64,000 nt of DNA, taken from the NCBI GenBank assembly GCA_026225945.1, contig JAMJFZ010001816.1:3644501-3708500 (forward strand), read 5' to 3'. The first letter of the stretch is position 1, and each line of letters opens with the position of its first letter. Origin of the DNA: Cricetomys ansorgei (Eukaryota; Chordata; Mammalia; Rodentia; Nesomyidae). Below the pieces are notes generated by a model. That model ran no database searches, had not been told where the DNA came from, and saw only the letters and a list, made by a program, of their open reading frames with translations. Made by a program: the position numbers and the translations under genes. This document shows positions 1-11,944 of the stretch, piece after piece.

Positions 1-204
1 CTTGCATTTGTAGATGTTACTAACACCTACAGACATGAAGGAAACTAAGGAGGCACACATAATATTCCTGTGGCCTGATGTATGGACAAAAGGAATATTA
101 CAATCAGCTACAGAGGGGAGGGAAGCTAAGTGAAACAGAAAGAAGCTAAAAAAAAAACCGTACTTTAAATTCTCCACACATGAATACACTTCGTAACTGT
201 GTAC

Positions 205-362
205 ATATGTGTGTCTGTGTGTGTGTGTGTGCGCATAGGTACTTGAAGAGGCCAGAAGAGGGCACTGGATCCCCTGAAACTAGATTTCAAAGCAGTCATG
301 AGCCACATGATCTGGGTGCTGTGCTCCTCTTCCAAAGCATCAAATGTTCTTAACCTTCTTCA
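205..362 (-). repeat. B3/B2-type SINE, reverse orientation
   Basis: Reads as the reverse complement of a rodent B2/B3 tRNA-derived SINE. A (GT)n tail is followed by GGCCAGAAGAGGGC, GGATCCCCTGAA and a tail resembling 'gtgctcctcttccaaagca..tgttcttaacc'. Diverged and non-coding. Confidence 0.8.
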
Positions 363-365
363 CCT

Positions 366-2184
366 CCGAGAGCATTGCTCCAGCCCTGTGAATTCACATG
401 TTACTGAGGAAGATATATTTATAAGTATTAATACTCCCCATGAAGATGAGCTTCTATGAAATAAAGCTTACTTTCTACAGATCTTGACTTGTGTTCTTTA
501 GAATACTAGTCCTAGAAGAATAAAGTCTCATTTTTAAAGACCTAAGAGATTAGCAGTGCGTGGGTTAGAAATAGGCCCTTTAAATTGTAGCATACATAGT
601 GGCAATAAATGTACAAAACATGCTTAAAATGTAAAAAAAAAAGTATGGTAAGATGAAAAGTGCTTTTCAAAGGCTCAAGCATTCATCTTTAAATATCTGG
701 GATACGTTTTAGGCACATTGACAATCTAAAGAAAGAAGGCGATCTGCCTCAGAATGTGCTAACGTGGCCTTTCCTGTGGACTTAGCCACAGCTGCTTTCC
801 AGATCAGCCTTCCTTTAGAACGAAGCTCATGTTCTAGGGACCTTCAGAGTCTGCAGCCAGCAGGAGCCCTGGTAAGGGGCAATGAAGAGCCGGCTCCCTC
901 CTCTCCTCCAGAGGACAGATGCCTCTAACTGCTCAATCCCAGAGTGCCTCTGGCTGTTCTCTCAGTGTCCTGTATGAAACTTTCTTAGGATGCACTTCAG
1001 AAGGGGATAAGACGATGGGACATCTCTCGTGCACTGTACGTTCGGTCCAAGGTGGTCTTTTAGAAGTCTGGTTTATTGAGACCAAAGAAATGTAATGAGG
1101 ATAGTGTTGGAATGAAATAGAAAAATATAAAGGAAAAAAAATTCATTAAAAACCTACTGGCTTGTCCTACTGGTGTTGGTCATCACAGTTCCAGTTCCTG
1201 CTTTGTCATCTTCTGGTTTATTTTACTCCTTTCTTCCCTTCAATCGTTTCACCAATAAAATGTCCTCCTTCCACCGTACAAGGCTATCAGGTCCAAACTA
1301 AAATCATTCAGTAAACCACCAAGCACTAAGCATTTTGTAAGAGCCCAAATAGTCTCAAATAGTCTCAAACCTCTTAATTTCCAGGCCACTTATAAATACA
1401 ATACTGTCTGTCATTCCTTCAGCAGAGAGTATGCCAAACTAACTGCCATACTCCACAGATCCCTCGGTATAAAATAAGAAGCCCACTGAGGTTCTGCAAA
1501 GGCTCGTCAAAAGTTATTTATCTCATGGTTTACTATCACGAAATGAAATCGTTGGTGATTATGTGAGCTTTCTGCATTTACACCTAAGCAGAAGAGCCAA
1601 TGCGCATCCACAGAATGATGTGACCTTTGACCTATCTGTTCACCTGAAGCTTTCTTTGCAAATACTCCTTCCAATACTTGATTCACCGCAATCCACTGTG
1701 ACTTCCGGCAAAATTTATGTTGACATCTTTCTTTCTATTGTTCTTATCCTTAAAAATAATCTTCTTCCTACATATTTGTCAAGGCTACAAATCCTATTTT
1801 TTGAAATGTACATCGGATCCCTTAACTAGTATAGAAGAATTTCATAAAAGAGATAGATTTGGATAAAGAACGGTTTTTTAAATTTTGTCAGTCATCGTTA
1901 GTTTTGGTTTGTTTTGTAGCTCAAATAAGCCTTTCCCAAACTCACTAGAACAGTATATGTCCTACTGGCCAAGTACATGCTAGGATCTAATTTTGGAAAA
2001 GAAAAATTTCTGGTGAGATCACAATGCAAAAAGGACATTTGACAAAACACAATAAAGCCATCAGTTCTAGAAGATAAGGGAGATGGCGCTACAGCTGCCA
2101 AAGACGTTTTGGAGTTTCATTCACCACGTGCAGATTTACTTTTCTATGGAACAACAAACAACAAACAAGCAAACCATAAGCTTG
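366..2184. other. Unique AT-rich DNA, no gene seen
   Basis: No repeat family, RNA gene or convincing exon is recognised. A short open frame near 1563-1829 has no recognisable domain and looks like chance. Confidence 0.6.
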
Positions 2185-2400
2185 GGTTGGTTAGCTGGCG
2201 TGCTGGGTAAAGGCATTTGCCACCAAACCTGATGACCTGAGTTTGATCTTCAGGACCCACAGAAAGCTGACACCCCATGTTGTCCTCCTCAACATCTGTC
2301 CTGTGGCATGTGCCTCCCAACACACACACACGCACACACAGAAAATGCACACAATAATAAGTTTAATTTTCAAGTTAAAAATAAGTAAACATATAAATAA
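2185..2400 (+). repeat. B3A-type SINE
   Basis: Sense-orientation B3. It carries GGTAAAGGCATTTGCCACC, then CCTGATGACCTGAGTTTGAT (the B-box region), then GGACCCACA, a CA tract and an A-rich tail. The two antisense open frames here (about 2144-2517) are by-products of this SINE. Confidence 0.85.
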
Positions 2401-3029
2401 ACCCTTTCTATAAATGAGTTCCGGTGCATACCTACCTAAACCCTGAAATCTTGGATTTCCCAGTAATAAACAATTTTCTTCCCACGCACATTGTTCAAGC
2501 AACTTACAGAACCTCACAAATGATCTTTTGTAATTTTCTACACAAGCCTTACTTCCCCAGCCAGATCTTCAGCTCATAAATGATAATATCAAACTCATTA
2601 TACTGTGTGCTTACATATACAAGAGAGCTTTAAAAAATGGAGGTCAAGTGAGTATTGCAACATTTCTTATAAAAGTAATGTTTTGTTACTTTTACTATTC
2701 CTCCAGCTTTAATAGCCTTATCCAGTAGCAAAATGGACATTAGCCAGAATTTATTGCTCTTCTATTATCACTATCGCAGAGCATCCTGCACAAATTTCCT
2801 TCTAAAGTAACTGGGGTAGGCCTTGTGATTTGTTATAGTATGTGTATCAACAAACCACTGGCTTCTCTTGGAGAAAATGCTATAGCAAAGGTGGTAAACC
2901 AAAATGATCTGTAGTCAATAAAATAACACAGTCTGTAACACTATCTATTTGTATCGTATTACCACTATTGACGTATTCCATAAGACTAGCTCTGGAATGT
3001 CACATTAAGTGCTCATGGGAAACAAGAGT
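2401..3029. other. Unique DNA, no gene seen
   Basis: AT-rich sequence between the B3A copy and a MIR. Nothing recognisable. Confidence 0.5.
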
Positions 3030-3155
3030 AACTAGAGCAAAGTTCGGAGGCCTTCTGGGGTTCAAATCTCCGCTCTGCAGCTCTACAGCTAACTGGCTAT
3101 TGACTATAAATACCTTACTTAACTCTGACCATAATTTGCTAACAACTCCATAAAA
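3030..3155 (+). repeat. MIR SINE remnant
   Basis: Resembles the MIR core: GGGGTTCAAATCTCCGCTCT, then 'gcagctctacagctaactggc', then CCTTACTTAACTCTGACC. Ancient mammalian SINE, strongly decayed. It sits just upstream of the 7SL pseudogene. Confidence 0.65.
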
Positions 3156-3187
3156 ACAAAATCGTAGCATAGAACATAGTTTTGACT

Positions 3188-3376
3188 CCTTGGGGGACAG
3201 AGGCAGGAGGATTGTTTCAGGGCAGGAGCTCTGGGTTGTAGCAGGCTATGCTAATCTGGGACTGAACTAAGTTCAGCATCAATATACCCAGGAGCAGGGA
3301 ACCCCTGGGTTTTGCAATGATGGGTGAAACCAATCCAGACAGAAAATGGAGCAGCTCATGATATCAAACAGATAGT
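3188..3376 (+). pseudogene. 7SL (SRP) RNA pseudogene, S-domain retained
   Basis: This block follows signal recognition particle RNA rather than a B1 SINE. After the shared Alu-domain segment (CAGAGGCAGGAGGATTG, GGAGCTCTGGGTTGTAG) it continues into the S domain, which B1 lacks: CTAAGTTCAGCATCAATAT, GATGGGTGAAACCAATCCAG and ATGGAGCAGCTCATGA all align in order with 7SL. It lacks the 5' end of the Alu domain and the 3' Alu-domain strand, and it is substituted throughout. It is therefore a truncated, non-functional retrocopy. Identification rests on recall of the 7SL sequence. Confidence 0.85.
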
Positions 3377-4194
3377 AAGAAAGAAATCATTACACAACAT
3401 CTATAGCAAAATAGAAATAACATAATACAAATAGCTCATATCTACTCTATGGGACTTCATATGGGATATACATATCATGCGGCATAAACACAGGTGAAAT
3501 ATCAATGAATATTTGTTGACTGAAGACAAAAACTTCTGTTTTTAAAATAAAAAAAATTTAAAAACTCAAATATGTAAAAGTGCAGGGAACAAATTTAAAT
3601 TTTAATGATGCACTCCTATGCATAAAAGGAAAATTACGACCCTGTAATTTATACATTCTGCTAAGTACAATAAGTAAAAATGCAGATTTTTTTTATGTTC
3701 TGTAACTTTACTCTTTTTTCATATTCATCAGTTACTTCCATTATTCCCATTCAGTAAAGATACGTCACTCTCAGCAGTTAGTGATTTTGTGCCTACTCTA
3801 TATCTAGAGGCAGCACATTTATTTTCCCCTTTTCTATTTATTCTGTTAAAATTAAAGGTTCTAAATATTTTTTGAAACTACTGTCCAAAGAGGCAAAGTC
3901 TGTGGGAGAGGGGCTGTTGTTTGGCAAAAGAGCAGCATCCCATAATAGCCCAAAAGATGAATCCACCAAATGTTGGTAAGTCAGATCCAGTGTAAAGGTA
4001 ACTTTACAGACCACCACATAACCAACCAGTCCTAAGCTGATTACTTGAGCATCAACCCTTTTAAAGCCTAGCGCAACTAATGTCTGTGTGCCAAGAGAAG
4101 ACTTTACATAAGCTGACATATGTAAGGCCTAGCGCCTAACCTGTGCATGGTAGTGGATGAACCATAAAGAGCACCCGCTTTAATTCTCTGTTAG
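3377..4194. other. Unique AT-rich DNA
   Basis: AT-rich, with no gene recognised. A short L2/MIR-end-like phrase (AATGAATATTTGTTGACTGA) lies near 3504. An open frame at 3838-4119 on the minus strand has no recognisable features. Confidence 0.5.
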
Positions 4195-4490
4195 TGTCTT
4201 AGTTAGGGTTCCTATTGCTGAGATGAAATACCATGAACAAAACCAAGTTGGGGAGGAAAAGGCTTATTTGGAATACATCATAGTCCATTATTGAAGGAAA
4301 CGGTGACAGGAACTCAAACAGGGCAGGAAGGGGTGCTGCTTACTGGCTTGCTCGCCATGCCTTACTTGGCCTGCTTTCTTATATAACTCAGGACAGCCAG
4401 CCCAGGGATAGCACCACCTACTGGTCCCTCACCCATCAATAAACTAACATTTTATGTCAAGTTGACATAAAACAAGCTGACATAGTTAGT
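4195..4490 (-). mobile_element. ERVL-MaLR solo LTR (MT/ORR1 group)
   Basis: Reverse-oriented non-autonomous retroviral LTR. It opens TGTCTTAGTTAGGGTTCC, has GGGGAGGAAAAGGCTTATTT and 'ggggtgctgcttactggcttgct', and ends near GTCAAGTTGACATAAAACA. No internal region or coding sequence remains. At 4451-4473 substitutions have produced an inverted repeat (TTTTATGTCAA, a G spacer, TTGACATAAAA). Confidence 0.8.
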
Positions 4491-4493
4491 ATT

Positions 4494-5729
4494 ACCTGCA
4501 AGAGAGGCATCAACACACTGGAGCAAAGGCATTTATTGAATACTAAAAATGTGTAAAATTTCCACTGGACGCTTTCTGTATATTTGATGCTCAAACCCAC
4601 TCTGCTGATTTCATTTGTTTTGGGTTTTTGTTTACTCATGAGTAAACTGAGAGGAAAGAATTAACTTGTTTGATTCAACAGCTAAAAACTAGGTTGTCTG
4701 ATATTTTACATCCTATCCTGTTGCACCCTGGCACACCACAAGGCTTCTTGTTGCAGTAAGAATTGTTTTTGTTTTTAAGTTCAGGAACGTGCATTGACAA
4801 GAGGACTTGCTGATGGAGCTGAATTCAGCCAGAGAGGAACAGGTAAGTTAGGGAGGAAAAGATGATGGTGCGGATGTTTGCTTACTGAATGGGCCATGGC
4901 GTGGATGGCAAAAGGACAACCTTCAAATCAGTTCTCTCAATGAATATTTCAGCATTTACACATTTGCTATCACTTTAGGCTCTGTGTGACACACCAGTAA
5001 AGTATCCAGGAGAAAATTCTCTCCTCTCAAGGTGCTTGTTACTGGGAGAAAACAAGGCAACCAAGCAACCAGAAGTCCCATATGCAGGGCCAGAGACTAC
5101 AGACGGGAATCCAGTGAATTCTAAAACAGCAGGTTGTAAATAAAATAGAACCCCACAGAACACGACAGCAACGCTCAGAGCTATAGTTCTAACACAAACA
5201 AGAAAGAGCCTAAAGAAGTTATACTGGTGAGGAGGTGTGAGCCTGCCCTTATGAGATGATACTGTTTAGGGAGAGTATAAATCAACTTTGCTGTTGTTTC
5301 CTTAAGTTGATAAAATATAGCTGGAAAGAAATGTCAACCAATGGTCTTCATACTCTCAAAATTTGCATATGTAATGAAACACTCATGCTGGGAAAAGTTG
5401 ACCACAAATAAAACATGCTCAATAAAGTTTCAGATAACCACTCAACGGCGACCCATTTTTCTTTACTGTGCACTCGAAGGCGTGGATGAGACACAGCTTA
5501 ATCACTAGACTAGGTGGAGACATGCAGTTTCGTCCTCCATTCTACAAGGAAGCACAAATTTAGGAATTAGATTTTTCCCTGAACAGGTTGTTTGGCCAAC
5601 TAATAAAGGAAACTCCTTAAAAAAATTCTAAAGGTTTTCTTTTAAAATTTTATCCTTTACAATTTATGTACATGTGAACGTATGTAGTATGTATATGCTC
5701 GTGTTTCTATGTGCACTCATACTTGCAAT

Positions 5730-5730
<1 letters not shown>
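4494..5730. other. Unique DNA, no gene seen
   Basis: No coding exon or repeat recognised. Short open frames carry no motif. Confidence 0.5.
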
Positions 5731-5760
<30 letters not shown>

Positions 5761-5824
5761 ATACACACATATATATATATATATATATGTGTGTGTATAC
5801 ACACACACACACACACACACACAC
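5731..5824. repeat. Compound (GT)n-(AT)n-(AC)n microsatellite, near-palindromic
   Basis: A long GT run passes through ATACACAC, an AT core, GTGTGTATAC and a long AC run. The arms are nearly self-complementary, so the tract could extrude as a cruciform or adopt Z-DNA. It lies at the tail of the reverse-oriented B4-type SINE. Confidence 0.95.
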
Positions 5825-6066
5825 TCATGTGTATGAAAGCCAGAGCTTGACATTGGGTATCTTCCTCTCTTCCTTTTTCATCTTTTTTTTTTTTTTTTTT
5901 AACACACGGTCTTTCACTGAACCAAGAGCTCACTCAGTTTTAGAACTCAGCGAGTTCTAAAACTCCATGTAACTTTGAAGTTATGGATATGTCAGGGCTG
6001 GATCAGAAGTCAGGGCCCCGTGCTTGTACAATAGGCACATTACAAACTGAGCCATCTCCTCATCAG
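5825..6066 (-). repeat. B4-type SINE, reverse orientation
   Basis: Shows the B4 signature in reverse: CTTCCTCTCTTCCTTTTTCA, an inserted T-run (5883-5902), then CACACGGTCTTTCACTGAAC, and finally ACTGAGCCATCTCCTCATC. Strongly diverged. Confidence 0.65.
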
Positions 6067-6364
6067 CCACCAGGTATTAGCTCTATAAACAGTCATTGCT
6101 GATTATCACTCAGTTTTCTCTAAACGGTCATTAAAATTGGTTTTCCATATTTTTGTTTTGAGCTCGGATAGGTCACCTGCATTAGACACATGCCAACAAT
6201 CAGCTCCAGAGAAACTTTTGTAGGGCTTGACTTTCTCAAGGTCATATATCGAGTCCCTGGAAGGGGCAGGAAGGAATGGACGCCATGACCTTTGTCACCA
6301 GTTTTCAACTCACCCTTGGAAACTCCTTCTCCTCGTGTGTCACTTTGAGAAGCTAGAATGTCCA

Positions 6365-6404
6365 TGTCTGTCTGTCTCTGTCTCTGTCTCTGTCTCTCTC
6401 TCTT
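6365..6404. repeat. (TCTCTG)n/(TC)n simple repeat
   Basis: A short pyrimidine-rich tandem of TGTCTC and TC. It accounts for the low-complexity open frames on both strands here. Confidence 0.9.
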
Positions 6405-6494
6405 TTGGTCTGGGAGTGGGTTAAGTGGAAGTTCAGAATAAGTCATCCAGTCAAATTGGTCACAACACTAGTGCCTTATAGTTCTCCAGAGTGA

Positions 6495-6630
6495 CTTTTA
6501 TCCACATTACCTCATGTAACCCTCACCAAGGTTCAAAAAACTGAACAAGGTCATCTCCAATAGTAAGCAATAAAAGCAGACTCAAATTGAGACATGTCTG
6601 CTCCTCAAATCTGCTCTCTTTCCAGGGTGT
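6495..6630 (-). repeat. MIR-like remnant
   Basis: Resembles the 3' portion of a MIR family element, with CCACATTACCTCATGTAACC and AACAAGGTCATCTCCAATAG. Identification is tentative. Confidence 0.4.
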
Positions 6631-7799
6631 TTGCTCTTAGTGGGTACTGGATAAAATATGAGTGCCTTACTTTCTATTCCAGTGTTACACAACAACGGAT
6701 CCTGATGGTTTTCAGACAAAAGCACACATATAATTTTACAGCAATTTATCCTGGTTGTTTTCTTTGAGACAGGGTAGGTTTTGTGTGTTCTTATAAACTA
6801 CTTGTTAATCTCATAGTGAGAATAGCATTTCACTAAATGCAGACTCTGATTAAACAGATTTGCTGTAGATTTCCCCTGTTTTACATAGACGTGATCATAT
6901 TTTGCTATAATTATTGGCCATTATGGGAGGACAAATAGCTGATGCGGACAGAAAATGTGAAAACGCATGCTTCGATGTAGATACTAAATATGCATAAATA
7001 GCAAACTGATAGACATATGTAATATATATACATATATAATATATATACATATTATATAGAATATACTTGTGAGAAGCTATATATTCTGAAAATCGTATTA
7101 ACTATTGTACTCTAGACACAATTCCTGCATAAACCAGTAGGCAATAATCACGGCCTTCAGTGGGGGGAGCAAAATGTCTATCAACACTCCAAAAGCTTGT
7201 TCACTCGTGTTCCATGTGGCAGGACCACCACCCAAGGCTCTGCTACTCTCTTGTTACCTACACAGCAATACTGTTTGGACCAGTTCAATAAGTATACAGA
7301 TGGATATGCAAAAATATGTACAACAAGATTAGCAAGGAGGTCCAGAGAGTAAGTGACTGTTGCTTGCTCAGCCATATCTGGAGCAGCTACATCCCAACCT
7401 GACCACCCACACCACCCTCCCAGGCACAACACACGGAAGAGGAGAGGGCAGGAAGAAGGCAAGAGTGCTGTAAATGCCGTCATCGGGACGCGACATGGCC
7501 GCTGCACTCACAGACCCACCGCAGTTATGTTCACCTGCACAAGACCTGCGCAAGGTCAAGCCGACAAGATCAGTCAACATTCCTGTAGGCAGAGCTAATA
7601 GGAACGACACACACCCACTCACACACAGGAGAGGACATGAACAGAAAGAGGTGTGTGTTGGGGAGAAGGAAGGGAGGGCTGACATGGATAGAAATAATCA
7701 AGATACCTTGTATACCTGTATGAAATTGTGAATAAAAGCCCCTCTGGAAACTAACAAAACAAATAAACTGGGTACATCAGTAAGTCTGTAACTGATGTT
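6631..7799. other. Unique DNA with AT-rich patch
   Basis: A TATATACA-rich patch lies at 7019-7065. Overlapping open frames at 7181-7731 on both strands show no domain, conserved start context or splice structure that I can identify. Confidence 0.5.
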
Positions 7800-7984
7800 C
7801 AAAAACAGAGAGAAAGGGAAAGACACAAAGAGAGAGGGAGAGAGGAAGAGAGAGAGGGGGAGGAGAGGAGGGAGAGAGACAGAGAAAGGGAGAGAGACAT
7901 AGAGGGAGAGAGAAAGAGAAAGAGAGAGAGGGGGAGGAGAGGAGAGAGACAGGAGGGGGGAGGGAGAGGGAGAGAGAGGGGGGA
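7800..7984 (+). repeat. Polypurine (GA/GGGA)n tract
   Basis: About 185 bases, almost all purine on the plus strand. It has an internal duplication: AGAGAGGGGGAGGAGAGGAG occurs near 7853 and again near 7925. Such tracts can form triplex (H-DNA). The leucine/serine/proline open frame on the minus strand at 7698-8000 is an artefact of it. Confidence 0.9.
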
Positions 7985-8566
7985 GCTTAAAGTTGAACAA
8001 AAGGAAGAAAGAATGTATCAGAGCACAATTCTTTCACTGGGTATCCTATAATCGGCTGCCAGACCAGAACAAATTTTTATAGGGCAGTATCACTTCTCAA
8101 GTAGCCACTTTGTGACAATAAACACCCAAACCAAAAAAATCCCTTAGTAACCTAATTACTGAGGATATATAGAGAAAGCAACCATTTAATCTAGAGCATG
8201 TGTCCACCGCAAGAACTCAGTAGCTAACATCAGACTGGCGTGGTTTCTGTGCACCCCTCCCCCCCCCCACTGAAAGAATTCTGGTGGATTGAAGTCACAG
8301 AGTTAGAACCCAAGTGGGTCTGACAGAGCCACAGGCAGCTGACCTTCCAGGCACAGGGCAAGGCCCATCTGTTAGCTCCCATTCTGCTTCTGGGAGTGGA
8401 GTGGGTGTGGCGGATGAGTTAAGGCTGTGGTTAGAGGGTGTAGCCAGTGACTTAATTTCAATATTTTTACCCTTACATTTTATACACGTTTAAAGCCAAG
8501 AGCTGTGCATAACTCACAAGCTGGAAAATGAAAAAGTTTTGAGGCTTTTTTTTTTTTCTTTAAAGA

Positions 8567-8690
8567 AAAATGAGCTGGGTGTGGGAGCACATGCCTTCCC
8601 TACACCCAGAGAAGGTGGGGCAGGAGGATCAGGAGTTCGAGGGCAGCTACAGAGTAAGTTAAAGGCCTGCCAAGGTTACATTAAAAAAAT
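8567..8690 (+). repeat. B1 SINE (old)
   Basis: Diverged B1: GAGCTGGGTGTGGGAGCACA, GGGGCAGGAGGATCAGGAGT and CAAGGTTACATTAAAAAAAT. The A-rich 3' end fixes the plus orientation. Confidence 0.85.
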
Positions 8691-10192
8691 GGGGGCATAT
8701 ATATAGGTACTCTGAGTCTGCCATTGTACTTATTTTTAAAATGTAAATGGCACAGATGGAAGGGGCAATCTATTTCAGAACTTATGAAAATGAAAGTTAC
8801 TTCCTAAACAAAAAGACAGCAATAGTATAAATTTGGAGATACTTAGTTCTTGTTCATTAATCAGCATGAAAACACAACAGGTAAATTATCAATATAAATA
8901 ATAATAATAATAATAATAAATAATAAATGTTTGTGCCATTACTACTTTTGTACAATCACTTTGTATTGATCCACACACATTGTAACTACATTTTGAATCC
9001 AAAACTGTTTAGCATGCTTCTCCCAAATATAAACAAATCATCTAGCATCCCAATTTTATAAAATTATTTTAATGTTATTTAATTTATATAAATATGCAAT
9101 TCTGTACTTTTCATTTTGTGTTAATTAGAAAAAAAATGCCCAAGACAATTTTATCTTGTCAGCTATTTTAAAGTACCACCTCCCTGGATAAGGTTTCTCA
9201 CAACTTCAAATTAACCAACACTTCCAATTTGAAATGCCCTTAGCACAGGCCTACGTACTTAAATCCCGTTTGCTAAGATAAAACACACCTGGGTTTAAAG
9301 TAAGTCACTTCATTATGTTGATAACAGACTGCTTCTTGGTATAGTATCCGGCTCTCAGAGATTTTGAAAGTGTGTTTCCCTTCTAAAGAAGCCAGAAGAA
9401 AATTTCTGAGCCACATATAGAGCTATGCATGATCAGAACACTATAGACTCTAGGTTGAATGCAGACTTTGGGGACTTAGCATCAAGCACCCAGGAGGAAG
9501 GGTGCTGGCACTACCTTCACATTTGGAACACATGGACGCAGCCCTTGGAGTAAACAACCAGCCAAAAGCTGCTAAGGTCAAGGTCTCATATGCTAGGCCA
9601 GGACCATTTCCTCCCAGATGACATGGTTTCTTGAAAATGACTTTCTGAGGGGGAGGGGGAGGGTAGACAACAATTTTCATTCAACAACCAGCAATCATAA
9701 AAAGCATCTTCCAATGAAGTTGAACTGACCACATTTTCTTTGAAATATGCCCTACTAAGTAGTAGACAAATAACTGAAGGACTTCAGTAACCAAGAGAAA
9801 TCCTCAAGAATGTTTTATTTACCCTGACACAGCTATATTAGTTAAACAGACACAGCTCATAAATTATTAAATTTTCATGTGAAAATGTTTTAGTTTTGCT
9901 GGTTTAAGTATATTTCATAATAATTATGAGTTAGCATAGTAAACCTTTTCTTTTTTTCCCTAAATGCATTAAATGCTTTTGGCTATGTTTAAATGCTCAA
10001 AGTGCTCTCTCTCAAACTCAGATGAGCTTACTCTACTTGGTCTAGTATCAAGATTGACCAGGCAGCAGCCATGGAGATGTGGCTGAGGCAATTGAAATGT
10101 CTGTCTTTAAGCATCCTATTTCTAACAAGATTTCTACAGTTAAATTTTTTCAAGCCTAAAAATATACTCTTTACGTAACCAATTTCTACCTG
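8691..10192. other. Unique AT-rich DNA with a (TAA)n microsatellite
   Basis: A (TAA)n tract runs about 8893-8929. The stretch around 9830-9960 is AT-rich with several TAAT/ATTA homeodomain-type cores and is repeat-free. No gene seen. Confidence 0.5.
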
Positions 10193-10245
10193 TTTTCTTC
10201 TTCTTCTTCTTTTTCTTTCTTTCTTTCTTTTTTTTTTTTTTTTTT
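10193..10245. repeat. Polypyrimidine (TTC)n(TTTC)nTn tract
   Basis: Uninterrupted pyrimidine run on the plus strand, about 53 bases, of TTC then TTTC units ending in T. Prone to length variation and triplex formation. Confidence 0.95.
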
Positions 10246-10289
10246 AATGTAACCAACATTTAGATGAGGACCGATGAGTAGACCAGGCT

Positions 10290-10860
10290 TTTTTCTTAGG
10301 GAGGAGGGGGTGCCCCTGTGGTAATTAAATGGCAATTTTTAAAGCGTGTCTTGGATGACGGTTTCTTTTCTCATCAAAGTGACCACTCCTATCCCCATCA
10401 GAAGCTGCTGCTTGCTAAAAGCCACCAAATGTCTGTCAAAGCATTTACTTATCCAAACAACTCTCTCCTCCACTAGGAAAAGGGCATGAAGGCTTCTAGG
10501 TGGATTTGCAGAATGACGTGTATTTGATTGGCAGATGTCTAAGAAGCAACTAGATGCACACGCACTCAATGTAAATAGAGCCTCTGCCTGTCTCTCCGGC
10601 ATTACAGGGAAACAGAATATTAACGCCAAGTTAAAATATCTTAGTGCTCAGTCGAGAATTCTATTAGCCAGTAGAATTATTTAAAACAATCCATACAGAA
10701 CAGAGACTTAAGCCATCTGTACAGTTAAATTAGAGAGCTAACAATACTAACCACACAAACTGTTTATCGAGATTACACATTCCGTTGTACTAATACTCTT
10801 TAACTCAACAAAGTCAGATTTATCAGCTGAATTATGGCTGTTACTAGAAAAGTATGAAAA
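10290..10860. promoter_or_regulatory. Candidate conserved non-coding element upstream of the CpG island
   Basis: Repeat-free and without a convincing exon, it lies about 1.5-2 kb from the CpG island. It carries homeodomain-type cores (GTAATTAAAT near 10321), GTCTGTCAAAGC near 10431, and TGATTGGCAG at 10525-10534. The last is one base from the Pbx-Meis composite TGATTGACAG and overlaps the E-box CAGATG. Enhancer status is inferred; conservation cannot be measured here. Confidence 0.35.
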
Positions 10861-11640
10861 ACTAGAGGCTCAGGGGAAAGGGGGCAGGGAAGCTCCAGGA
10901 CATATAACAAAGGAATTGGTACTTTTTCCAAGCATTTGCCTTAAATGCGCTGAGAAACAAAACTGTTGAGTGCACCCCACCCTTTTCCCCAAAGATAAAA
11001 GTTTGCAAAGTTCTGAGAGGCAGTTCTTTACCCAACAAAAGCCGATTGATTCTCGCGGTAGGAGAGCATCTAACGTGAACACCAACTAATGTTGAGGAGG
11101 TCAAGCCTTAGCCCTCTTAGCTGAGCCTCTAAGAAGAGAAGTGGCTCCTAGGCCAGCTCCGCGGGCTTCTCGGTCCAGGTGGCCCTACAAAGTTGTCCCT
11201 TGTCAACTCCAGCCAGGTTCTTCATAATTGAAAATAGCAGCCACAGGCCAGCCCCTGACGACTCCCATGGTCCAGGCAAGTGACAGTTCCACATCATTAG
11301 GACCAGAGACAATAATGAATGTAGCGCCAGGACCACTATTCATGCCAGCAACGTTGCCTCCTGATTAACCCCTTCCCTTCCATCCTCCAGAGCTCATACA
11401 CTGGCCGCACAGCCCCGGTGCCGCTATTCATCCAGCCCATCCATTCCTGGGGACCAACTACTTCCAACGACACCCCCCCCCCTTTTCCATTCAGCCCCGG
11501 GGATTTATTTCTCATCCTTGGCAACTGTCAGGCAAACACTGAAACCAACAATTTCAGTCGAGGGAGCAAAGCTTTTGCTTAATTCACGTTACTTGTTAAG
11601 TTCTTTTAAAAATGTTTAGGGAGTGGGACAAGTAACCTCC
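10861..11640. other. Unique promoter-flanking DNA
   Basis: GC content rises toward the CpG island. A C10 homopolymer lies at 11473-11482. No coding exon recognised. Confidence 0.5.
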
Positions 11641-11944
11641 CTCTTTCTTCTCCGCGAATCCGACCGCCGCTCCTGGCTCGGCAATAGCATCGCCCTTCCC
11701 CGACCCCCTCCCGCTTCCTAACACTCCCCCCCCCTTTAAGAACACAGACCAACCAAAATGATTTAACTTGAGCAGATGACAGAAGGAAAATAAAACATGT
11801 TATGAGAATACGATCTGATTTGGGATGGCAGAAAAAAAAAAAAAGGAGGGGGTTGTTTATTTTGATAAAAAACGGAATCGGCACAGACCTGAACAGAAGC
11901 TGCAGAGCAGGAGAAATTGTTTTCTTTCCCTCACACAGAGTCCC

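Noticed and set aside
4195..4490. Exon or UTR of a real transcript
   Set aside because: The same sequence family recurs at least five more times in this window, with LTR-type ends; it is a solo LTR.
7698..8000. Leucine/serine/proline-rich 100-aa frame
   Set aside because: Antisense translation of the polypurine tract.
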